64,000 bases of DNA, taken from Pyrinomonadaceae bacterium. GTDB taxonomy: Bacteria; Acidobacteriota; Blastocatellia; Pyrinomonadales; Pyrinomonadaceae. The stretch lies in contig JAHCHG010000001.1 in the NCBI GenBank assembly GCA_026129865.1, positions 372,001 through 436,000 of the forward strand, given 5' to 3'. A program made the translations under genes and the position numbers. Every line of letters starts with the position of its first letter. Positions within the stretch are counted from its first letter, which is position 1. The notes beneath the pieces were generated by a model that was not told the DNA's origin, ran no database searches, and saw only the letters and a list, made by a program, of their open reading frames with translations. Below are positions 17,773 to 25,888 of this stretch, in pieces.

Positions 17773-19149
17773 ATGGCAAAGACACCTTCTACTATCTACG
17801 TCTGTCAGGAATGCGGGCGGCAGGAGCGAAAATGGCACGGGCTCTGTTCCGATTGCGGAAAATATGACACGTTCGTCGAAGAAGCATTTCGCGTAACTGC
17901 GCAAACCGTGTCGAAAACCGGAGCAAAGATCGCGACGTTTCGAAATACTCAGCCGATCTCGTACAACGAGATCGAATCGCAGGACGATGCGCGGATCTCA
18001 AGCGGTATCGAAGAATTTGACCGCGTTTTAGGAGGCGGAATCGTCGGCGGTTCTTTGGTTTTGATCGGCGGAAGCCCCGGAATCGGAAAATCTACGATCA
18101 TTATTCAGATCGCAGATCGTTTGAGTCACGGCGGTAAAAACGTGCTGTATGTTTCAGGTGAAGAATCTGAAAGACAGATAAAAATGCGCGGCGAACGTTT
18201 GGGATTGAACGCGGACAATCTGTTTTTGCTGCCCGAAACTAATCTTGAAGCGATCTTAGATGAAATTGAACGTTTAAAACCCGATTACATCATCGTCGAT
18301 TCGATCCAAACGGTTTTCAGCGAAAAGCTTGAATCTGCGCCCGGTTCGGTTTCGCAGGTTCGCGAGGTCGCAGGTCAATTTATGATCTTTGCGAAATCGA
18401 CCGGAACGCCGGTTTTTCTGATCGGGCATGTTACGAAAGACGGTTCGATCGCCGGACCGAAAGCATTGGAGCATATTGTCGACACGGTTTTATATTTCGA
18501 AGGCGACCGTCATCATAATCATCGAATAATTCGCGCGACCAAAAATCGTTTCGGTGCTGCAAACGAGATCGGCGTTTTTGAGATGACGAACGAAGGTCTG
18601 ATTCCCGTCGGAAATCCTTCCGAAGTATTTCTGCAGGAACGCCCGGAAGGCGCAAGCGGTTCTGTTGTAACGGTATGCATGGAAGGAACGCGCCCGATGC
18701 TGGTCGAAGTCCAAGCGCTAGTATCAAGCACAAAATTCGGAACCGCGCGGCGCATGGCGCAGGGATTTGATTACAATCGAACTTCCCTGTTGATCGCTGT
18801 AATGGAGAAGAAACTCGGTTTCCAACTCGCCGGCGACGACGTCTACGTCAATATCGCCGGCGGTTTGGAGATCGACGAACCGGCTGCAGACCTCGGAGTC
18901 ATCGCCGCGATCGCTTCAAGTTTCAGAAACCTGCAGATTCCGCCCGAAACCGCCGTTTTCGGCGAAGTCGGTTTAACCGGCGAGGTCCGCGGAGTTCTGC
19001 AGGCTCAAAGCCGGGCAAGAGAAGCGCAAACTTTAGGATTCAAGAAATTAATTTTACCTGCGTCGAATAAGCGCGGTTTGGAAAAACTGCTGGGAATCAG
19101 AGTTGTTGGTGTAAGGAATTTAGAAGAGGCGTTGGATGAACTTTTTTAG
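17773..19149 (+). CDS. radA: DNA repair protein RadA (Sms)
   Basis: 458 residues. It has an N-terminal zinc finger CxxC...CxxC (residues 11-31), a RecA-type ATPase core with Walker A GGSPGIGKST (near 98-107), the RadA KNRFGAANEIG motif (near 256-266), and a C-terminal Lon-like domain (GGLEIDEPAADLGVIAAIASS). RadA drives branch migration of recombination intermediates. Its 3' end overlaps the start of the following methyltransferase pseudogene by 14 bp. Confidence 0.97.
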   Translation: MAKTPSTIYVCQECGRQERKWHGLCSDCGKYDTFVEEAFRVTAQTVSKTGAKIATFRNTQPISYNEIESQDDARISSGIEEFDRVLGGGIVGGSLVLIGGSPGIGKSTIIIQIADRLSHGGKNVLYVSGEESERQIKMRGERLGLNADNLFLLPETNLEAILDEIERLKPDYIIVDSIQTVFSEKLESAPGSVSQVREVAGQFMIFAKSTGTPVFLIGHVTKDGSIAGPKALEHIVDTVLYFEGDRHHNHRIIRATKNRFGAANEIGVFEMTNEGLIPVGNPSEVFLQERPEGASGSVVTVCMEGTRPMLVEVQALVSSTKFGTARRMAQGFDYNRTSLLIAVMEKKLGFQLAGDDVYVNIAGGLEIDEPAADLGVIAAIASSFRNLQIPPETAVFGEVGLTGEVRGVLQAQSRAREAQTLGFKKLILPASNKRGLEKLLGIRVVGVRNLEEALDELF

Positions 19150-19759
19150 TCGATTTAGAAAAACAATTCAAAAACCAAAGGATTGGAATGACCACGAAAA
19201 ATCGGAACAATATTTTGCTTCACTCTATCCAAAAGGCGAATTCAAAAATGAGAGCTTTTCGATTGGAACGATATCAATAGACAAGATTGCTGTTCTTGCG
19301 AACGAATTAAAAGAGAGCGGCGTAAGAAAGATCTGGGGTTTCCGGTTGTGGAATCTCACTTCTACCAAAAGCTTTGGCTCAACGTGGATTTGATGTATTC
19401 GCAGCCGACATCGCTCCGATAGCCGTTTCTTTTCAGACTTCCGACGACTCTCGGCTGCAAAATCTCATTGATCAAGAAATTGACTTAGCGATTGATGAAT
19501 CAGGTTCACTTCATGCTGAGATCCATGACTTTTGTCAGCCATTTAAACATGAGTTTTTTGATCTGATAATCAATGTAAATGCATTTCAGGGTTTTGATGT
19601 TAAGACCATGGCTAAGGTAGCGACGACCCATTTTAATTCGCTAAAGATGAAGCGGAAAAACTAAAACAACCAGATGCTAAAATTGCTTCTATTATTTATT
19701 CGACTGGTTGTATTACAAGCCTAAATACAGCTGAACCCAGAGTAAAATGGGATTTCGCT
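19136..19759 (+). pseudogene. SAM-dependent methyltransferase remnant with frameshifts
   Basis: The first frame (19136-19393) reads MNFFSRFRKTIQKPKDW and reaches RKIW, then shifts at a GGGG run near 19337. With one G removed it continues GVSGCGISLLPKALAQRGFDVFAADIAP, a class I methyltransferase motif I with the next strand's acidic residue. That second frame is open to 19664 (ending KMKRKN). A third frame goes on from about 19645 (AKDEAEKLKQPDAKIASIIYSTG) to a TGA at 19757-19759. At least two indels make a functional product unlikely. The methyl acceptor is unknown. Confidence 0.75.
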
Positions 19760-19769
19760 TGACCGAGAT

Positions 19770-20177
19770 TTACCAAACAGTTTTCACAAACGCAGAGTTT
19801 CGAATTCTCGTATCCGTTGTGATTAACTCAGCTGATAAATTCCTTGCTGTCGCGGCAATCAGGCGGTCGTGGAGTTCGGGAATGTCGGTTATTTGTGCGG
19901 CGGTTTCGACAATTGCTTGCGTCAGCGGAACCTCGCGGAAACTAGGATCGGTTTGAATAAGATTCTTTACATCACGTAAATTTGCACTAATTCGCCCTTT
20001 TTCTGATAAATAGAGAATTTCTGCAAAGACAATCGCTGGAATTTTAATAATCGTATTTGAGTTTTCGGCAGAATCGAAAATCGATTGCGAAATTGCACCC
20101 AGCTTTCTCTTTTCGAGAAAAACGACGAGTGCGACGCTGTCAGCGACGTATTCAGCGGCGAGGGTGAACGGACTCAT
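19770..20177 (-). CDS. PIN-domain toxin (VapC-like)
   Basis: 135 residues with the four PIN acidic positions: ADSVAL (D13), AEILYL (E53), LHDRLIA (near 104) and TTDTRI (near 121). VapC toxins are Mg-dependent RNases, often cutting tRNA or rRNA. Its start overlaps the 3' end of the candidate antitoxin gene by 26 bp, the usual translational coupling of type II modules. The spacing between Asp 1 and the N-terminus is normal. Confidence 0.85.
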   Translation of the reverse strand: MSPFTLAAEYVADSVALVVFLEKRKLGAISQSIFDSAENSNTIIKIPAIVFAEILYLSEKGRISANLRDVKNLIQTDPSFREVPLTQAIVETAAQITDIPELHDRLIAATARNLSAELITTDTRIRNSAFVKTVW

Positions 20178-20394
20178 AATCGGCGAATTCTTCTTCCAAA
20201 TGTCGCAATTCGGATTCGTCCAAGGAACCTAAATCGTCTTCGAGCAAAGCGCGGAACTGTTCTTCTTCAAAACCTTTTGGATCAATGTCTCGTCGGCGCA
20301 GAAAATAAACGAAATCAGCTATTTCCTGCAATGTCCGCTTTGGCAAACCCTTGATCCCTGAAACTATGATTTTTTCGTAATTTGTGGCTTCCAT
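20152..20394 (-). CDS. Candidate VapB-type antitoxin (DUF2281-like)
   Basis: 80 residues from the ATG at 20394 (MEATNYEKIIVSG); a longer frame from 20421 lacks a better signal. A short N-terminal strand is followed by helices (LPKRTLQEIADFVYFLRRR) resembling DUF2281 antitoxin-like proteins, and an acidic C-terminus (LDESELRHLEEEFADYE) that could occupy the toxin's active site. It partners with the overlapping PIN gene. Confidence 0.7.
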   Translation of the reverse strand: MEATNYEKIIVSGIKGLPKRTLQEIADFVYFLRRRDIDPKGFEEEQFRALLEDDLGSLDESELRHLEEEFADYESVHPRR

Positions 20395-20443
20395 ATCCAA
20401 ACTCCGTTTGCATTTTAGCACAAATCAGTATGAAAATTGCGAC

Positions 20444-20932
20444 ATGAAACAGGTTGAGCCAAGGGCTGGGCAAGAATCGGTCTGGGATTATCCGCGACCG
20501 CCGAAGCTTGAATTGACGAACAAACATCTGAGAATCGTTTTCAACAACGAAATTATTGCAGAAACAACCCGCGCTTTTCGAGTTTTGGAAACGAGCCATC
20601 CGCCGGTTTATTATTTTCCGCCGGAAGATGTAAAGATGGGATACCTCTCAAAAGCGTGCGGTTCGTCATTCTGTGAGTGGAAAGGTCGCGCCGGGTATTA
20701 CGATTTAAAAGCCGGCGAACGAGCGGTCGAAAAAGCCAGCTGGTCTTACCCGAATCCAACGGAAAGTTTTGCAGAAATAAAAGATCACATCGCTTTCTAC
20801 CCGTCAAAAATGGACGAATCTTACCTCAACGACGAGCTCGTTCAATTGCAGGAAGGCGATTTTTACGGCGGATGGATCACTTCTGAGATCGTCGGTCCAT
20901 TCAAAGGCGGAGTGGGAACCTTCGGTTGGTAA
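20444..20932 (+). CDS. DUF427 family protein
   Basis: 162 residues from the ATG at 20444; the frame upstream to 20384 is translated antisense of the antitoxin gene. It shows the DUF427 pattern: a strand with RVLETSHPPVYYFPPEDVKMGYL, then CEWKGRAGYYDL and ASWSYPNPT, and a C-terminal IAFYPSKMD and VQLQEGDFYGGWITSEI. Function of the family is not established. It is 32 bp upstream of the aldolase-like gene, so probably cotranscribed. Confidence 0.88.
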   Translation: MKQVEPRAGQESVWDYPRPPKLELTNKHLRIVFNNEIIAETTRAFRVLETSHPPVYYFPPEDVKMGYLSKACGSSFCEWKGRAGYYDLKAGERAVEKASWSYPNPTESFAEIKDHIAFYPSKMDESYLNDELVQLQEGDFYGGWITSEIVGPFKGGVGTFGW

Positions 20933-20964
20933 TCATCAAACAGTTTTATTCGAAATGTTTGACC

Positions 20965-22404
20965 ATGAAGAAAACGTTAGAAACAGGCAAATTGAATAAA
21001 ATATTGAAAAGACTTGCGGAAAGCGATCAACCGTCGACGATCCGGTCTATGGGACGCCAGCCGGTGCATGTCGTTTACGGCGGCGCGCATTTATTTTCCG
21101 CTGAAGCCACGGAAAAACTTGGAAGGATCGCACTCCGCTCGATCGAAACATATGCGCCGAATTTCGTCGAATTTGCCAGGGCAATGTGGTTGAACGGTGC
21201 TGATTCACTTCCGGTTTATGATAGCGCGATCCGATCGCTCGAACTTCGACTTGTCGAGAACCCCGAGGAAATAAAACGCGAAAACGTTCATGCTTGGTTT
21301 GCCTGGACCGTTTATCAAAAAACTCTTGAAAAGCTGAAACGCGAACCGATCGAAGATATTCGGATCGATTTTGAAGACGGTTACGGCATTCGGAGCGATA
21401 GCGAAGAAGATGAACATGCAATATTGGCTTCGAACGAGCTTGCTAAGGCGTTAGCGGCGAATCTTTTGCCGGAATTTTGCGGATTTCGGATCAAATCGTT
21501 GGCGCCGGAAACCCGAGCGAGGGCGATCAGAACGCTCGATCTGTTTTTGATAAATCTTCTTCAGCAGAGCCGCGGCAAATTGCCGCAAAATTTTGTCGTG
21601 ACTTTGCCGAAGATCACGCGCAAAGAAGAGGTAGAAGCGCTTTCAGAACTTCTCTCGGAATTTGAATCGAAAAACGATCTGCCAAACTGTTCGATCGGTA
21701 TAGAAATAATAGTTGAAACTCCGCAAGTTCTGATCGATCGAAACGGGCAGATCGCCCTTCGATCAATTGTCGATGCCGCGAACGGCAGATGCCGATCCGC
21801 GCATTTCGGTGCATATGATTTTACAGCGAGTTTTGGAATTGCTGGAAATCATCAGCATTTACAGCATGAATCATGCATCTTTGCCCGAAACATTATGCAG
21901 CTTGCGCTTGCGCCTCTTGATATCAGGCTCTCTGATTCGGTGACGACGGAAATGCCCGTCGCGGTTCATCGCGGCGAAGATCTTTCCGAAAAACAGATCG
22001 CGGAAAATGCTTTGTCTGTTCGACGTGCCTGGCGAACGCATTTCAACAATGTAACGAATTCGATGATAAACGGATTTTATCAAAGCTGGGATCTTCACCC
22101 TGCGCAGCTTGCCGCGCGGTACGCAGCCGTTTATTCATTTTTTCTGGAATCAAAAGACGATCAAGCGCGGCGCTTACGTGGTTTTTTGGACAAGGCAACG
22201 CAGGCGCTGACAACCGGAAATCAGTTTGACGATGCAGCGAGCGCTCAGGGACTTTTGAACTTTTTTAGCCGCGCATCTGATGTAAAAGCAATTTCCAACG
22301 ATGAGATCAAAGCCGGGACAGGCTTAAAACCGGAAGAACTGAAGCTGCGCAGTTTTGACGAAATTCTAAAAATGCGGAATAAAAGCAGTGCTGTTCATTC
22401 GTGA
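20965..22404 (+). CDS. HpcH/HpaI aldolase / citrate-lyase-related protein (DUF6986-like)
   Basis: 479 residues from the ATG at 20965. The sequence contains HVVYGGAHLF near 37, an acidic metal-site-like motif RIDFEDGYGIRSDSEED near 132, RIKSLAPETRARAIRTLDLF, and GRCRSAHFGAYDFTASFGI near 280, features of phosphoenolpyruvate/pyruvate-superfamily aldolases related to CitE and malate synthase. Annotated relatives are called aldolase or DUF6986. The substrate is unknown. The last 10 bp overlap the convergent PilZ gene's stop. Confidence 0.7.
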   Translation: MKKTLETGKLNKILKRLAESDQPSTIRSMGRQPVHVVYGGAHLFSAEATEKLGRIALRSIETYAPNFVEFARAMWLNGADSLPVYDSAIRSLELRLVENPEEIKRENVHAWFAWTVYQKTLEKLKREPIEDIRIDFEDGYGIRSDSEEDEHAILASNELAKALAANLLPEFCGFRIKSLAPETRARAIRTLDLFLINLLQQSRGKLPQNFVVTLPKITRKEEVEALSELLSEFESKNDLPNCSIGIEIIVETPQVLIDRNGQIALRSIVDAANGRCRSAHFGAYDFTASFGIAGNHQHLQHESCIFARNIMQLALAPLDIRLSDSVTTEMPVAVHRGEDLSEKQIAENALSVRRAWRTHFNNVTNSMINGFYQSWDLHPAQLAARYAAVYSFFLESKDDQARRLRGFLDKATQALTTGNQFDDAASAQGLLNFFSRASDVKAISNDEIKAGTGLKPEELKLRSFDEILKMRNKSSAVHS

Positions 22405-22850
22405 ATTGTCAGAATGTTATCCAAGATTCCGCTGACTGTTTCTTTTTCCGAAAGCATTTTCGCGTCGGTTTCCGATTCCGTCGAAAACGAACGTTTCGGC
22501 TGATCGAACGGGTCTATTTGAAGCGGCAGATTTTGCGCCCTCAAACTGTTCGAAATGATTTTTGCGAGCAGTTCCTGTTCAAACTTCGTGATGTCCATGA
22601 AGTTGATGCCGATGCCGATGCCGTCGAAAATATACAGCGCTTTTCCGTTTAGCGGAAGATAATTCCCGTTTTGCATCCGCGCGAGCAGGCGGATTTCGTC
22701 GCCGACGAAAATGTTCTCGTCCCATTCGAGCAGGCACCCGCCGATGCTGATCTGGTGAAGCAATGTTTCTACCGATTCCCCGTATTTTAACTGGCGAATT
22801 GCGGGAATATCCAATGAAAATCTAATGTGCTGGCGTTGAGCTATCGACAT
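22395..22850 (-). CDS. PilZ-domain protein (possible c-di-GMP effector)
   Basis: 151 residues. An N-terminal RQHIRFSLDIPA (residues 6-17, a RxxxR-like start) is followed by ISIGGCLLEW (near 34-43), corresponding to the D/NxSxxG part of PilZ, and strands KALYIFDGIGIGINFMDIT. The first Arg pair is spaced as R-x-x-x-R, but the Asp/Asn before S-x-G-G is Gln-Ile in this protein, so c-di-GMP binding is uncertain. The polar C-terminal 40 residues look disordered. Confidence 0.75.
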   Translation of the reverse strand: MSIAQRQHIRFSLDIPAIRQLKYGESVETLLHQISIGGCLLEWDENIFVGDEIRLLARMQNGNYLPLNGKALYIFDGIGIGINFMDITKFEQELLAKIISNSLRAQNLPLQIDPFDQPKRSFSTESETDAKMLSEKETVSGILDNILTIHE

Positions 22851-22942
22851 TTTAAGCAGGTTTTATTTAGAAACGACCAGGTCGTCGACCTGTTAACCAT
22901 TTTACAGACTTTCGCTCAAGCGTGGCAAGGACTTTAAAAATT

Positions 22943-22975
22943 AAAAGCGCCCACCGAAATTTAGCGGGCGCTTTT
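22943..22975 (-). terminator. Intrinsic terminator of the bacilliredoxin gene
   Basis: AAAAGCGCCC and GGGCGCTTTT form a 10-bp stem; on the minus strand it is followed by TTTTAATTTTTAAAG. Located 20 bp beyond the gene's stop codon. Confidence 0.88.
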
Positions 22976-22994
22976 GTGCTGGATTTAGCGTAAA

Positions 22995-23438
22995 TTAATT
23001 GTTTGCCGCTTCAGTTTTTTTGCAATGAGAATTGAACGCTTCGACCAATGCCTGTGCAATGACCTGCGGAGGACGACCCTCGAGATCTTTTCGTTCAAAC
23101 ATCTGCACAAGCTTTCCGCTTTTCAAAATTCCGATCGACGGCGACGAAGGCGCATAACCTTCGAAATAGTCGCGCGCCACATCAGTAGCATCGATGTCAG
23201 CCCCGGCAAAAACCGTGATCGATTCGTCCGGCTTTGCTTCCGCATGCTGCAGCGCCATTGCAATTCCCGGTCGAACTCCGCCCGCAGCACAGCCGCAAAC
23301 CGAATTGACGACGACCATTAACGTTCCGTCCGTTTTTTCAACGGCTTCTTTTACTTCTTCCGGATTCTTCGTTTCTTTGATCCCCAACTGCGCAAGTTCC
23401 TGTCGCATTCCCTGGATCATAATTTCTGGATATGGCAT
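22995..23438 (-). CDS. BrxA/BrxB family bacilliredoxin
   Basis: 147 residues, full length for the YphP/YqiW (DUF1094) family. The active-site motif VCGCAAGGVRPG is at about 48-59; CxC rather than CxxC is characteristic. These thioredoxin-fold proteins remove bacillithiol from mixed disulfides in bacillithiol-using bacteria; homologues occur in Acidobacteriota. MPYPEIMIQGMRQEL at the N-terminus and SPSIGILKSGKLVQMFERKDLEGR near the C-terminus are family hallmarks. Confidence 0.95.
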   Translation of the reverse strand: MPYPEIMIQGMRQELAQLGIKETKNPEEVKEAVEKTDGTLMVVVNSVCGCAAGGVRPGIAMALQHAEAKPDESITVFAGADIDATDVARDYFEGYAPSSPSIGILKSGKLVQMFERKDLEGRPPQVIAQALVEAFNSHCKKTEAANN

Positions 23439-23560
23439 GTATTTATAAAACCTCTCTTAAATTGATTAATCTTTACTTTAATTTCCAGTATTACGACTAA
23501 TTTACATTTCGTCAAGGAAGACACCAATTTTGAACGTCTTAAAATTCGCTGACGAAATTG

Positions 23561-25861
23561 TTAGAATCCTATCCGGGAAAGCAAAATTCGCAGCCGTTTC
23601 TTCGTTTTGAACCAAACATCGTCACTTAGGACCAATGCAGAGCTAAAACTACTGTGAAACGCCGACTTTACGATTTGGCTCTGATGATATTTGATCTCCA
23701 GAATTCCGGATTCAATAAGTTCGGATGTTAGATCCTCAGCTTTATTCGCACTTCCGTTCGCGTATCGATCATAAATTTTCAACCCGGTGTCCAGCAAAGA
23801 ATAGAATATTTGGTCAAAATCACCTAAAAATCGTATGTCGACACCTATAAAAGAATTAAACGCTGTTTCATAATCTCCGGCGTGAACAGCATCAAGACCA
23901 ATCATTAATTGGTGCCGGTTAATGGTGTCGTCTGCCGGCAGATCCAGCGCTTTTTTACTGACTTCATTCGCTTTTTTGATGTCACCGGAATTTCTAAGAG
24001 CTAGCACATAGTTCCAGAGCATCCAGGGTCGTACGTTTTCGCGCGATTCCCAATTTTCAAACCAGGAATCGGGGGAAACCATGTTGCCGCTTTCAACCAA
24101 AATGTAACCCGTAGAGCCCCAAATTTCTGAATTTCTCTGCAGATCGTCGTAATTTTTCCGGACAAAGTCCGCTACATTCGCTGCGCCGCCTCGCACCAGG
24201 AGCAATTCCATATATCTCGCTGCCGCTTTTGACCATACCATTTCTTTTGAATGGATCTCTTTGAGCGCATCCAGGCACGCGGAATCGTAGCCTTTCTCCC
24301 AACATTTCTCGATAAGATACGCTCCTATCATCGGATTTGCGGAGCGTTCCAGACTTGCCTGCTTTAGGGTTTCATAGACAAACTCGGCATCTTTTAAATG
24401 ACATTGCTGAAATTTTTCGAAAACGTAATTAAACTGCGCCGCATCGGCTTCTGCGGAAAAGCAAAGCTCCCGAAACAGCGCTTGCGCTCTTTCAAGATCT
24501 CCTTTCTTCGCGTTTAATGCGATCTCGCGGATCGACGTGTTGTCGGTCTTTACGAAGACCTTAAGAATATTTAAAACGGATTGGCATTCTTCGAATTCAT
24601 CATCGCGAAAATGCAGGTCGAACAATTGGAATCCGCTGAAAGCATATTCCGGCGACAGTTTTAGTGCCTGAGCAAACGCAAGTTTCGCCTCGCTGCGCTT
24701 ATTCATCAACAAAGACGCCTCGCCGAGAAAACCGTAAACGATCGGATTCTGCGGCAAAAGCCGAACCATGGCGCGCGTTACTCGGAGATACTCCGGTTTT
24801 TTCTCCGCCATCCGGCTGTAATATTCGGCGAGCCTTTCAAACGCCGGATAATAATCGGGAGCCGATCTGGTCAATTCTTCACATTGTCTAATGCATTCCT
24901 GATGGTTGCCCCGTGCTGCCTCGATCCCGGATTGGACGAACCGCAGTTGTTCGGAGATAAATCCGCTTTCGCTGCCTGTTTTGCATATCTCGAGGGCTTC
25001 TGCGAAGCGTCCTGCGTCCGCGAGCGCGTTCGCCTTTAAGGCAAGTGCGTTCACATTTTCCGGATCGAGTTTTAAGGAATTTTCAATTGCTTCCAGCCGT
25101 TGACCGATCAATTGTTCGCCGTCGAGCATTCGGGCGTAGATCAGCCAGGATCGCACGTCTTTCGGCTTCTCTTTCGTCAGATCTCGCGCCAGGTCGACCG
25201 CCAGTTCGGGATTTCCGATCTCCATCGACCAGTTTCTTACAACCTGCCACGCCCATTCATAATCGGGTTCCAGCGTAACGGCTTTTTTGGCGGCTTCTAT
25301 CGCTTCCTCTTTTCTATCCAATCGCCATAAAATATTCGCCAGATATCCGTAAAGAAAATGGTCGAGCGGCGTCCGCTTCAACGCGCCTTCGAGCAGGATT
25401 CGTGCATCCTCGAAGCGTCCCGAGCGCTCATACGCATCGGACAACTGCTGAAGCCCGAAACTCCAATTTGAAAAGATCTGCAGCGCGCGCTCGAGTGCTT
25501 CGATCTCTTTTTCACTTTCGCCTTTGAATTTGTAAACCAGTGAAAGATCGTGCCAGATCTGATAAACAAGCGGAAACTTTTCCGTCGTTTGCAATGCAAA
25601 GGTCAAAGCTTCGTCGATCTTGCCAAGATCAACAAGCTGTTGAACAATAACCGATGAAGCTTCCCAGAGGTCCGCGTTTGAATGAAATATTATGCGCAAA
25701 TTTTCGAGCAGGATCTCCGGTTTTAGAATGCGGCGGGCAGTTTCGTGATATACAAGAATTCCGCGACCAAAGTTTGTCTGTTTGCCGATTTCTTCGAATA
25801 TAAAATGGAGAATTTGCTGCTTTTCATCGTTCGATTGGGCATGAAAGACCCAGTCTGTCAT
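23561..25861 (-). CDS. TPR-repeat protein (apparent C-terminal half of a split TPR/C39 protein)
   Basis: 766 residues made almost wholly of TPR-like helical hairpins, for example ALERALQIFSNWSFGLQQLSDAYERSGRFEDAR near 120-155 and AKKAVTLEPDYEWAW. It is in the same frame as the upstream gene (25889-28555), separated from it by one TAA and nine codons; GLSIDADYA in that gap continues the TPR consensus that stops at EYFKKA. So a single protein of about 1660 residues may have been split by one nonsense change, or this half is re-initiated at the ATG at 25861. No signal peptide. Confidence 0.8.
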   Translation of the reverse strand: MTDWVFHAQSNDEKQQILHFIFEEIGKQTNFGRGILVYHETARRILKPEILLENLRIIFHSNADLWEASSVIVQQLVDLGKIDEALTFALQTTEKFPLVYQIWHDLSLVYKFKGESEKEIEALERALQIFSNWSFGLQQLSDAYERSGRFEDARILLEGALKRTPLDHFLYGYLANILWRLDRKEEAIEAAKKAVTLEPDYEWAWQVVRNWSMEIGNPELAVDLARDLTKEKPKDVRSWLIYARMLDGEQLIGQRLEAIENSLKLDPENVNALALKANALADAGRFAEALEICKTGSESGFISEQLRFVQSGIEAARGNHQECIRQCEELTRSAPDYYPAFERLAEYYSRMAEKKPEYLRVTRAMVRLLPQNPIVYGFLGEASLLMNKRSEAKLAFAQALKLSPEYAFSGFQLFDLHFRDDEFEECQSVLNILKVFVKTDNTSIREIALNAKKGDLERAQALFRELCFSAEADAAQFNYVFEKFQQCHLKDAEFVYETLKQASLERSANPMIGAYLIEKCWEKGYDSACLDALKEIHSKEMVWSKAAARYMELLLVRGGAANVADFVRKNYDDLQRNSEIWGSTGYILVESGNMVSPDSWFENWESRENVRPWMLWNYVLALRNSGDIKKANEVSKKALDLPADDTINRHQLMIGLDAVHAGDYETAFNSFIGVDIRFLGDFDQIFYSLLDTGLKIYDRYANGSANKAEDLTSELIESGILEIKYHQSQIVKSAFHSSFSSALVLSDDVWFKTKKRLRILLSRIGF

Positions 25862-25888
25862 TGCGTAATCGGCGTCGATCGAAAGACC

